Assembly (NCBI RefSeq): GCF_040807025.1
Contig: NC_090953.1
Coordinates: 26,086,997-26,150,996 of the forward strand
From: Struthio camelus
Lineage: Eukaryota; Chordata; Aves; Struthioniformes; Struthionidae
Direction of reading: 5' to 3'
Length of the DNA: 64,000 nucleotides
Shown one piece after another: positions 46,565-57,039 of the stretch (position 1 is its first letter; every line of letters starts with the position of its first letter). A program made the position numbers and the translations under genes. The notes under the pieces were generated by a model. The model had not been told where the DNA came from. It worked only from the letters and a program-made list of their open reading frames with translations, and searched no databases.

Positions 46565-46800
46565 CTCATGTCTGATCCCCTCAGAGCCACGTCCCTGAGA
46601 CTGACTCCCAGCCCCATGTCTGACCCTCTGCCTCACATCTGACCCTAGTCATGGCTGCATCCCTGCATGTGACCCCCAGCCCACTCGTATCTGACTCCCA
46701 ACCACATCCTTGAAACCCTCAGAGCTGCATGCCTGTGTTTGACCCTCAGCCCCATTTCTGACCCCCAGCACAACGTCTGACCCCTCTCAACCCCATCCCC
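46565..46800. repeat. Imperfect tandem repeat of a CTGACCC/CAGCCCCAT motif
   Basis: About ten loose copies of a roughly 20-30 bp unit built on CCATGTCTGACCCCCAGCC, differing by substitutions and small indels. C-rich on the + strand. Confidence 0.65.
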
Positions 46801-46819
46801 ATTTCCTCCCGGACCTGCA

Positions 46820-46901
46820 GAGCTGTGCGGGTTCTGGGGTTGCAGCGAGGCATTGGTGCAGAGCTGTGCAGGTTCTGGGGTTGCAGCGAGGCGTTGGTGC
46901 A
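46820..46901. repeat. 41-bp tandem duplication
   Basis: Two adjacent 41-bp copies beginning GAGCTGTGC at 46820 and 46861, differing at two positions. They directly follow the CTGACCC repeat. Confidence 0.9.
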
Positions 46902-47262
46902 GGTGTGCTGGGGCTGTGGGTGCTGGTGCTGCTGCCAGGGGCTCTCGGGCAGGGACTGGGTGGGATATGGGATGGGGATGTTGGAGTGGGGGAAGAGGGG
47001 TGGGTAGAGGCAGGGCTCAGGCTGGTCTGCCTGGTTCTGTTCGCACACTGCCACCATGGAGCATGGTGTGCAGGAGAGGCAGGGCTCAGGCTTTGCTGCA
47101 GAAGGAACGGGCTGGGGTCCTCTTAGCTATCACGCTGTCTGTGGGTCTCTGTGGAGTGGCTTTTATGGTCCCCTGCGGCAGCATCCCACGCAGGTGACAG
47201 GATGCAGATAGCACGGTCTCTGCTGTCTCTATAGCAGGCAGTGGAAAGGTGCTCCAACAAGG

Positions 47263-47334
47263 AGCAGAGTGGCGCAGCGGAAGCGTGCTGGGCCCATAAC
47301 CCAGAGGTCGATGGATCGAAACCATCCTCTGCTA
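47263..47334 (+). tRNA. tRNA-iMet (CAT), initiator methionine
   Basis: A 72-bp gene with paired acceptor arms AGCAGAG and CTCTGCT, a D arm with A-box TGGCGCAGCGG, anticodon CAT at 47295-47297, and a T arm around GGATCGAAACC. The initiator signatures are present: an A1-T72 pair and three G-C pairs (GGG/CCC) at the base of the anticodon stem. A TTTT pol III terminator lies at 47339-47342. The sequence matches the vertebrate initiator tRNA throughout, so it is expected to be functional in translation initiation. Confidence 0.98.
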
Positions 47335-47505
47335 GCAATTTTCCCCCCCGCCCCCTTTTTGCCTTACTGCCTCCATGCCGCACGCCCGAGGGCTGCGAGG
47401 TGCCAATGAAGGTCGTGCGGGCTCTTGGAATTACTTGGGTTGGCCCTAGCTGTGCAAAATGGAGGAAAGATCATGAGGAAAGGAAAAAATAAGTAGAGGT
47501 ACAAG

Positions 47506-47579
47506 TGGCCCGTACGGGGATCGAACCCGCGACCTTGGCGTTATTAGCACCACGCTCTAACCGACTGAGCTAACCGGCC
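47506..47579 (-). tRNA. tRNA-Ile (AAT)
   Basis: On the - strand a 74-bp gene runs from GGCCGGTTAGCTCAGT through anticodon loop CTAATAA (anticodon AAT) to GGTTCGATCCCCGTACGGGC. Acceptor arms GGCCGGT and ACGGGCC pair with one G-T wobble. A six-T terminator lies at 47,484-47,489 on the same strand. It matches vertebrate tRNA-Ile-AAT and decodes AUU/AUC/AUA after A34-to-inosine editing. Confidence 0.98.
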
Positions 47580-47735
47580 ACGCTGAAATTGCTCTTCCCG
47601 GCTTGCCCTGCAGTGCCATGCGGGTGCGGCGCCGCGTATTTGGGGAGGGGAGGAAAGGAGGCAGCGAAGTAGCGGCGTCCTCAGCAGCAAAAGCGAGGTG
47701 GGAACAGGCCGGGAAAAAAAGAAAAAAAAATATTT

Positions 47736-47807
47736 TAGCAGAGGATGGTTTCGATCCATCGACCTCTGGGTTATGGGCCCAGCACGCTTCCGCTGCGCCA
47801 CTCTGCT
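47736..47807 (-). tRNA. tRNA-iMet (CAT), second copy, inverted
   Basis: The reverse complement is identical over 72 bp to the initiator tRNA at 47263-47334, with the same A-box, CAT anticodon and GGATCGAAACC B-box. A nine-T terminator follows on the - strand (47,722-47,730). The flanks differ from the other copy, which suggests the tRNA body is maintained by selection or gene conversion while the flanks drift. Confidence 0.98.
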
Positions 47808-50800
47808 CTTCTGCAGGACAGTCTTAATCACTGCCTCTAATAGCGGCAGCGGTGTTTGCCCTCTCCCACCTCCACCTCCACCCTGGGACTACTCCCATGG
47901 GGGCCCTGTGGAGTGGGGTGAACAGTGGTGGCACCCTCATCCCAGCAGCGCACCCATCCCGTGCGAAATGACACCATAATAGCCCTGGTGTCCCCTCAGC
48001 AGGTCATGAACGATTGCGTGAACATGCAAATGGCTGAGTGGCTATTTTGAGTGGCTGCCCATCTGCTGGGAGTATCAGCTCTGAACTCCCTGAGAAGGGA
48101 AGTGAAGGGTACCCCTGTGTCCCTGAAAGCCAAACCCAAAAGATGCCTCTCTGGGTGGCTGGCCTGTTCTTGGCCAGCCTTGTGGTAGCTGTCATTTGCC
48201 TGTTGGATACAACTGCCTCTTCATAGGCTTGTATGAAAAATGAACAAGTTCCTGGTGGGGAGTGTAAAAGAATGAAAGTGGGTGTATTTTTGCACAGGTT
48301 TCTTTCAAATCTGGGGACCTGGCTTGCAAATGCCAAAAAATGCTGGCAGGTGGGAGAGTTAAAAATTTTGAAAAAAAAAAAAGAAAACAAAAAGCATGGG
48401 GACTGCACGTTCATCACCTCACACACTTCAAATCCACCTCAAGGTGCATCAGCTAGTTCACACTAGTTCCATGCAGCAAGACTTTGGTGTGAAAGGAGGA
48501 TACCCTACTGGTGCTGAGATTTGGCTCCCTTTCTGGAGGAGAAGCTAAGACTGTCACTTGTGCAGCTTTCTCAGTGCAGAGCCCGTTTGGCCTTGCAAAG
48601 AGTGTGTAGCAACAACTGCCCTTCTTCCTCCATCCTCACTCGCAAAGGTTTGGTTTCACACTGGTACAAGGAAGTTGGCGGGGTGGGGGGAGGGGAGAAC
48701 CTCCTAGAAGCTGGTGTTATGCCACATCAGTGGCACACAGATCTTTTGACTAAGCCCTTTCCCCTTCTTCTCTCCTGGGACGGCATCCTCAAGAGTTGCT
48801 GACCTTCTTAAGATGTTCCTGCCTTGTAGCACTTCTCTACTTGAGGCATCTTGCCAGACTCTGCTGCTAGCACAGCATGCCACCAGTGGTGTAGCAGCCA
48901 GACCTGGTCCTGAAGCCAGTCAGGCCCATCACCAGCCACATTTGGTCCTGCTTGCTTAAGCCACCTAGGAGTGCAGGACCTCCAAGGGCTCTGCACCAAG
49001 TTCCTCCTCAGCTATATGCATCATGTCACACATGCTTGGCCTTGGACACCCAGAGATGTGGAAGGCAGCCAGTCAAGGACTGGAAAAGGGCTTGACAGGG
49101 CTAATAGCTGACAGGGCTAATAGCTAGTCCAGCTCACAGGGCTTTTGCTGCTTGTGTGGTGAGCGTCTGGACCTTGTCCCATGTCGGCATACTGAGGTTC
49201 TGAGTGTGTGCTGGGGCCCTGCTCAGAGAATATGGCTTTTCCTGTTTAAGGCCACTTTGCCATGTGTGAGTCCAAGACCTAGACCACTTCTAAAGAGGAT
49301 GCAGACTGGATAAAAGGCAACCTTTTGCCCTAGGAAAAGTCAAGCAGTGGAGCAGGTTGTGCAGGGAGATTGTGCAGCTTCTGTAGCTGGAGATTTTCAA
49401 GACCTGACTGGATAAAGCCCAGAATAATATGGTCTCACCCCAACAGCTGAGCCTGCATGAGGAGGGACTAGGCATCTCCTGAGGTCCCATCCAGCCTGAG
49501 TTTTTCTATGCCTCCAGGGGAGCATGTGTGGTACTAGAAACCAGGTGTCACGAGGTCCCAGGTGTGCTTAGGAGGGAACAAGGAGCAGGGCAGGCTGCAG
49601 GTCCATGAGAAATGATGGTTGTCACTCCAAGCACAGAACCTAATCCATGGTGAAGTTCTGCTCGGTCACTCTTCCACCAAGCACTTTGACAGGGTGTTCC
49701 TCCAATATTTCGGCACACAAGCAAGTCATCTGCAGAGACCCCTCGATCTAGAGCCTTGTCTCTCCCTTTGTATAGCCTGATGGGAAGTCCTTCTTCTCAA
49801 GGGGTCCTTATTACAGTACATCTCCCTGGAGGTGCTTCATGTTTTATTGCTCCACTGCTGCATCTTGGCATACTGTTTTCCATTGTACTCGTGTTCCCCT
49901 ACTGCACAGAGGGGTTTGGAATTGCACCTGCCCTTGCTCTCTAATTTGCTTTTGAGCTGTTTTTTTGCAATTCAACCTAGTCTTGGTTTGCAGTTCTGTA
50001 CAGTAGCAATACTCGGTTCTGGCATCATGTGACAACATCTCATGCAGCACAGTTCCTAACCATTACCCCATGTGGCCGGGGATGTATCATGCTCATCTCT
50101 CCAGAAGAATGATGGATAAGGGACATGACGATTGGATGCAATTTCCTAACACTCCTCTTGAATGGCAGCTGGAGGCCTTTTGGGTTACTCATACAATGCC
50201 TAAACATCCCTTGATCAAGTTGCCCACATAGGCATTATTTGAAATGTCCTTGGGTGTCTGCAATCTCCATGGTTATTTCTTTTACGTTTGGGCTGGCAGA
50301 TATAACACAGGCCTATGGGAAACACACCTTTTTTGCACTGAAAGCTGGAACTAGAATAGGATGACCTAGGATGTTTCTAGCAGCACTAGATGCCTATACT
50401 CAGGCAACCAAATCAAGCTCCTCTCAGCTGTTCAGCTGAATCACTCCTTAAATGCTACTGATCATATTGGCTATATTGTGATTGACTTTGATGAGCATGT
50501 AAGCACTAACTTACGTATAGATATGTACAGTTAGATGTCTTAATCTTGAACTGAGTCCCATCCCTATACTCAATCAATTGAATGTCTCTTCTTACTCTTT
50601 ACTGTCTGGTAGGAGGAACTGACTGCCACGGGATGAGCTGTATTGATATGTCAGCAATCAGCATATTTTCCATGAAAATATTCATGACTTTTTTTTCCAG
50701 ACTTTTCTGGAATTTTGCTGCACATTAGATTTTTTTGTATGCTGGAGTCATGTTTTCTTATGACAATGGTTAATTTTATACACTCTTGAAGGTTAATCAT

Positions 50801-51084
50801 TGCATACAAAACAGGCAAAAGGTTTAAAGACACTGTAATTAATGTACAGATTTTATAGCTCGGTTCTGGTAGCCTACACAATATTTTGGCTTACATTAAG
50901 TATACTTACATTAAGTATATGTATTAATTCAATACATAGATGATTGACATTTCTTAGTATTTTCCAACAAAAGGTAAAATGACCAAACTCTTTAAAGGCT
51001 TTGAGGAACATTAATTCATTTCAAGTGTGAACGATTTTCAGAAAATCAATGATACTGTCTGGGCAGAGACATCTTGCTGAAGAA
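47808..51084. other. Intergenic DNA without recognised genes
   Basis: Mixed sequence with an A-rich run at about 48,369-48,380 and a CR1 3' remnant at about 49,255-49,512. AT content increases after 49.8 kb. No splice-consistent reading frame was found. Confidence 0.5.
49255..49512 (+). mobile_element. Old CR1 3' end fragment
   Basis: The order GGAGCAGGTTGTGCAG, GGAGATTTTCAAGACC, GACTGGATAAAGCCC, GGAGGGACTAGGCATCTCC, TGAGGTCCCATCCAGCCT, TTTTTCTATG follows the CR1 terminal region, which has GGTTGxCCAG, GGAGxTxTTCAA, TTGGACTAGATGATCTCC and AGGTCCCTTCCAACC, then TTCTATGATT. Diverged and 5'-truncated. Confidence 0.75.
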
Positions 51085-52022
51085 TTGTCTCTTTCCAAAT
51101 ATCTTCCTCAGGGCATTTTTTACTTCTTTGTACTACTTCATCTGTAGATGATCAGGTTCATCATAGGAGTTATTACTGTGTAAGAAAGAGCCACCAATTT
51201 CTTGCTGTTTAGTGAAAGACTGGACTTTGGCCTTAAATGGATCAGGCCAGTTCTGCAATAGAACAGTGTCACCACCACGAGATGAGCAACACGGGTGGAG
51301 AAAGCTTTGCGTCTCCCCTCAGTGGATGGCATTTGGAGGATGGCACAGATTATCTGTATGTAAGATGCTGCTATTAAGATAAACGGGATCAAAACAATTA
51401 TAACAGTAGCGATGAACACAAGAAGCTCAAACAAGTACGTGTCTGAATAAATCAGGTCCAGAGTAGGAGAAATATCACAGAAGAAATGCTCAATCTCCTT
51501 TGAGCTGCAAAAAAAGGTAGCTAAACAGCCGACCAATAAGTCCTACAGCAAGTGGAACAACAGAAACCCAACATGCAGTGATCATATGAAGACACACTCT
51601 CCGGTTCGTTGTGGTGGCATAAAGCAAGGGATGGCATACAGCCACGTATTTGTCATATGCCATACCACCCAAGAGGAAACACTCAGAAGTGACAAAGAAT
51701 ATGACAAAGAAAAGTTGAAGAGCACAGGCAGAAAAGGATATGACCTTTCTCTCTAGCAACAAAACTACAAGCATCTTGGGCACTATGCTTAATGAGAAGC
51801 AAATTTCCATTAAAGACAAGTTTTTGAGAAAATAGTACATAGGAGTGTGCAAGGCAGGGTCAGTGGTTGTAATTACAATGATGAGAACGTTCCCGTCATT
51901 GTGATCAAGAACATCAGAATGATTCCCTCAGAGAGGAAGAACTGAAGGGTGGCAAGGTGGGAGAACCCTTGCAAGGTGAAATCGGTCTCATTTCTGAGCC
52001 ATGGTGCTTTGGCAGCTTCCAT
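51085..52022 (-). pseudogene. Olfactory receptor pseudogene (class II-like)
   Basis: On the - strand the whole seven-helix receptor can be followed. It shows an N terminus with LRNETDFTLQGFSH (a glycosylation site NET), TM2 with LHTPMYYFLKNLSLMEIC, the TM3/loop motif MAYDKYVAVCHPLLY, TM5-TM6 with RRKAFSTRVAHLVVVTLFY, and TM7 with PMMNLIIY. Olfactory receptors are G-protein-coupled receptors of sensory neurons. This copy is broken: a one-base loss after TM1 in the GN motif near 51,893, a one-base indel in a T run near 51,510, and a premature stop with scrambled sequence after NLIIY near 51,140. Cys in FSTC and Pro in PMLNP are also replaced. The start at 52,022 is the Met before EAAKAPW. No second receptor lies beside it. 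Confidence 0.9.
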
Positions 52023-52511
52023 CCGAAAGAGGTGTTCCTCACAGCTTTCCCAACTCAGCCTGCATGACCCAATATGGAAGAAATAAAGAAGAAAATGTTT
52101 ATAGGGATGAAGATATAATAGTGAACTGCTCTGCAAACAGTTCCGTTAGTCAGTAGGCTGGATGATCAACTATAGATGGGTAAGTAACACCTATCTATAA
52201 TAAAACACCAATAAACAGTCCTTATGGTAAAAACAAGGAAATAAGAAAAACAGTCACATTAAATGCAGAAAAATGAAGTTTTGCCCCTTTGTTTTGCCTA
52301 TAGTTTGCTTATTTAGCCTCTTTAATTAAGCTATGATGTTGCCGTTTCTAATTGGCATTTCAGGTCAACTGATTTTTTTTGGAAAAATATTTTCATCAGC
52401 AATTTATGTATTTTATTTTATCTGTGCAAAATGTGGGTTTATTTCTTACAGAACTGCAATTTAATTAAAATATTTGCTTTATTTTTAGAAAAAAAATTTC
52501 CCCTTGTTTTC

Positions 52512-52553
52512 ACACACATATACAAACATGTGTGTGTATATATACATATACAC

Positions 52554-52607
<54 letters not shown>

Positions 52608-52625
52608 TTTTATATATATACACAC
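52512..52625. repeat. (TG)n / (TA)n microsatellite
   Basis: A pure TG run covers 52,561-52,605, flanked by alternating purine-pyrimidine CA, TA and GT stretches. Such alternating sequence can adopt Z-DNA and is usually length-polymorphic. Confidence 0.95.
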
Positions 52626-54304
52626 AACATTAAAAATGGACAATAAATTTGTTGATTGTACATTTGTATTTTTGACGATTTGAAGTGTGGACAAAACATA
52701 TATTTGGCTATTCAGTCTCATCACTATTAAAATATAAACTAATGACTTGCTAAATTTATGTTTTTTTAGTTATCATCATTCTTTATTCAGGTCCCTGAAC
52801 AATTGCTTATTGATTCCGTGTTTTAAGAAACCTTCTTCCCGTAGGCCTCTACAATCTACCTGTCCATGTTTAGATGTTTGCAATGCAGGTATCCATAGCT
52901 GAGGTAAATGTTTAAATTACATCTGTGGCTGGTGTAAAGCTGAGTAGACTGAGAAGGTAAGTCAGAAATCTAGATTGTATTTCCTCACTTTATTCAGGTA
53001 TCTTCATGGGTATCACTACCTGGAAGAACCTGTTTCTCTATATTCCTTATCACAGAAAGGAGTAGCTAAATGCATTGCAGAGAGCAATATTAGGTGAGAA
53101 AGGTTGTACCTGATAGTTTGCAGTTAAGGGACCCTCCAACTTGCACGTTGATCACCAGCACTGGTTGACCTTCCTATGTTTTCTTATAGTAAAACAAAGC
53201 TCCAAGTCTGCATTCTTATACAGCATAACCCCTTTCGGTATGTTTTTCCAACACATTTGTTTTCTATAATATGTCCTGCCTCCACCTGCAAGGCAGGAAT
53301 GAAATTATAAATTTAAACAGGCCATAGCGTCTGATAGCGTCTGTTGTTTTTAAAAATACAAGTGAGCTATTTCCGTTCTGATGGCTTTTCAACTCCAGTT
53401 CCATTTGCTGACTTCTTGGAAAATACCTCACGTAGTACACCGCTTCTTAATTTGATGCATTCTTTTTCTAAATGCTTTTGTTTAATTACTTGAATGAGAT
53501 ATATGGAATTCCTACTTCAGAAATGAGGATGAGAATAAGATGGTGTTTGAAATATGCAGCATAAACCAATATAGTCTGAAATGTGAGAGCTTAGGTCAGG
53601 TGTGATGAGTTCTTCCACTGAGACATGAAAAATTTGTGTTCAGTATAAAATGACAACGCAAGTTCTTGGTGATGTTTTCTTGTCTTCCGGTGAGATGAAG
53701 ATTTTCACAGGCACATACACAGTCAAACATACAGCTTAGAGTAAAATTCAGAGAGATCACCTACTAAACTTCCTTCAGCAAGTTTGAATAGTCTAGTGTA
53801 TAACTGTAAAGATATTATGAAATGGGATTTCTTTTTCCCTCCAAATTATATGGATTAACTACTAAGAAATATATACTTTTGAATTCTAATGTATCATTTA
53901 GTCTCAAATTTGAACATGTGTATAAAATTATATGAAATCAATTACTTCTAAAATAACAATATCTCAATGAACTTTCTATTAAAGGGAAAGGAAATGCCAG
54001 CCTGGACACTTTAGGGATATTACTATTGTGAGTAGCAATAGCACTATTATTAGGGCAACTGTAGTAAACAGTTATTCAGAATATTTTTGCAATAATAAAA
54101 GTATAACCTAAAAATCTAATATGTGGTAGTCCATCATGTGGTGACAGACTCTGAGAGCTCATATGTAATTATTACAGTTGCATGTGAAAATTTTCTTTCC
54201 TCACTGAAAAAGAAAAAAGAAATGGGAAAATAATTCAAAGGAAAACCATTGCTCAGAATAGAAGTGCTATTGTATTGTCCATAGCTCAAAACTCATTTGA
54301 AGCT

Positions 54305-54640
54305 TTTCAAAAATTCAAGAATGTGCTGATACACATCCCTCCTTGTCCTTCACATCCCTGGACAGAATGATTTGCTCCATATTCTTCCCATGGACTAAGT
54401 TGAGGCTGACCACTGTGTCATTCTTGGCTTTCATCTTCTTTCTTGGCCCTCTTGAAAATGGGCACAATATTTGCTTTTTTCCTGTCATCAGAAACCTCCC
54501 CAATGGCCACAGCCTGCCAAAGATGGCAAATAACAGTCTCACAATGGCATCAGTCACTTCCCTCAGCACCCTCTGCCACATCCTGTCCAGTCCTTATGGA
54601 TTTGTGTGCGTTCGGTTTACTGATGTACTCGGTAACTTGA
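54305..54640 (-). mobile_element. Old decayed CR1 LINE fragment (start of RT)
   Basis: On the - strand the remnants VLREVTDAIVRLLFAIF, FLMTGKK, GPRKKMKAKNDTVVSLNLVH and GKNMEQIILSRDVKDKEG line up with [22 protein letters not shown], [18 protein letters not shown] and [20 protein letters not shown] of the young copies. About half the residues differ and the frame is damaged. Confidence 0.75.
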
Positions 54641-57039
54641 CTGTACTACTGTGCGTAGCACTTCTCACACCCAAACTGTGCAGCTACTTGTTTCTTTACA
54701 AAAAGATTCATTCAGACCATGGAGGAGGTTTTTCTAAATAAATCTATATTTATTTTTAGCAAATAAAGATGTTTTCCTGAATGATAAAAACTTTTATGTT
54801 GTTATCTACAAACATCCATATGGTAAACATCAGCAGCTGAGCTACTCATTTACATTTCCCTTAGAGCCTGAAAAGGAATAAGCACTTTTAGATGTTGTTT
54901 GTGTCATCCTTCAGAAGTAATCTAAAATAGGATAGGTGCCAGAAGTGGTCTAGAAAAGTCTAGAAAACAATGACATACTTCAATTTTCATGAGAAGCAAT
55001 TGACAGTTTTTGATAAGTTGCCTTTGTTCCTGATTTCAGATACCGAGATACCGTTTTTCCCGTTGTGGACAAAACTTCAGGTCTGTGAAGAGAGTTTCAT
55101 GCAGGATCCTGAAGAGACAGTGAGGTTTGTCTGTTCTTCTGAACTGCATTTTATCTTCCTTTTTTTTTTTTTTTTGAGATAGGAACCCTTTTCTGTATTC
55201 ATTACCAGGTATACTTAGAAGACAAAACTTCTCCCTTGGTATTGTAGCAGATAGCGAACAATTTAAAATAATGAAAGTCAACTATTCTTTTTTTTTTCTT
55301 ACATGAGTAGAAACAGTAAAATTAGGAATAATTAAGTTGAAAGTTAAAGTTAAAATAGGGAAAAGTGTGATTCTCGATTGCAATGTAATGGAATGAGGGA
55401 AATACCTGTAGCTAGATGCCTTTTTTGAACTATTAATGAAGTCTGTCTTGATGGAGAGAAACAAAATCCCAAATACATCAAAGCACTTTTTTTAGACAGC
55501 TATGTGAGAATGGGTAAATCACCTTCTGGAACCATCTCTCTCTTTATCACTATGAAGGTAGCAGACAATGTCATCTAGCAAAAACGTCTACATTTGAATG
55601 GACAAGCTTAGGTTAAATGTCTTCTGCCTGAACTATAGCTCTTCAGAAAGTTATAAATTTGTGTTTCCAAAACTAAATTTTGAAAAGTGTCTGAGACCCA
55701 CACTGAATACAATATTTTGTGAAAACTTTGGAAACCATTAGCAAGTAAAAGAGGAATTTGCCATAGCTAACTTCAGACATTTATAATCTAGTGTTTTGAT
55801 TGTTGCTCACACACCTAGTGGTGTTTGAAATGCTCAAGAGTATCCAAGACATCCACATAAAGCTAGTAAATATGGTACTGGCCTGTCTTATAGGTCTCCT
55901 ATAGACCTATCCCCTTCTGGAACATTACTGGAGGCCAGCTAAGGTGCGCTCAGGTATCTCAAAAGGTCTGCGCTTGACACATGCTTTTTCCCCTAAATAT
56001 TGACAGCTGAGCCTGTTATAGAATCACTCCCTCCATAGTCAAAGGAGAGGAATACACACTTCTAAGACGATCCATCATATCCTAAGAAGTCCAAAATGTC
56101 ACAATATAGAAATATCTTTTTGTTCTCCACTGAGTATGTTAGGATGGTGTTAACTGGGTGACTAGCATATATGCAGAATTTATATTGCAGGTATCTCTAA
56201 GTGTTAATTAGTTTTCTAGACATCAGTTAAAGTACATAAAGAGATAGATGTTTCTTGATCTTGTAAATTTGATGTTTTGTAGATATGTGCTACATTAAGA
56301 TAAAATTTCTCTTATGTTCTTAAGTTAGGTACTGAGTACTTGAAATTAGCCAAGGCATGGGAAGGCTCTTTCAGTCTCACACAGCTTTGGTTGTCATGTG
56401 GTGCCTATTTCTTCCTATTTCTGATAAACTCTTCTCCAGCTGTTCCTTCCCAGGGATGTTCCTACTAGCCTTTTCTTGCTTTGCCCTGCTAACTACTCTC
56501 AAGAGACACATTTCCTTGCCATGATGGCCACCCGTGATCCTATGCCTCCCTTCTTCTTACTCCTCTCTCTGCTCCTGCTGTCTGTTTTCCACTGCTCATT
56601 GCACTGCAAGACACTGTAGAGAAATGTGAAACTTTTGAGGCCATATTATTGCTTTACTTTTTAAACCATGTTAAATCTTAATAAGAACACACCCAGCAAT
56701 CACAGTTCTACAAACTATAGAGGATACCTAAGCAGCTCTTCCTGTTTCATAGCTCACAGAAAATTCTTCCTCAAGGTTTTCAGCCCTTCTTATTTTTCAA
56801 TGTTTCTGCTGTTTGCATTCTAGCCTTGGAAACAACTGCCTTAGATTAGGGTGGTCACTTGAATCTCATACATTTAGATAGAGCTTTTTACCTTAGACTT
56901 CTATACATTGCTAATATCAGAAAGGTGTTCCTAGCTAATGCTTTGACTCCTGTTCTAACAGAAATTCTCAAGGAGAAAAAAATGAGCACAACTAACAGAG
57001 GTAGGGAACAGACACAGCAGTTTCTGCAGCAATGTCTGG

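Larger units (their letters stand above)
42532..47262. other. MZT2 3' UTR and intergenic DNA up to the tRNA cluster
   Basis: No canonical AATAAA lies within the first 1.5 kb after the MZT2 stop. The first clear one is at 44,076-44,081, so the 3' UTR is either about 1.55 kb long or uses a variant signal. The remainder has a decayed CR1 (44,505-44,900) and short GC-rich tandem repeats at 46.57-46.90 kb. No gene was recognised. Confidence 0.5.

Noticed and set aside
46160-46600. Open frames of 110-135 codons downstream of MZT2
   Set aside because: Low-complexity Pro/Leu/Ser-rich translations in GC-rich DNA with no recognisable domain, overlapping frames on both strands.
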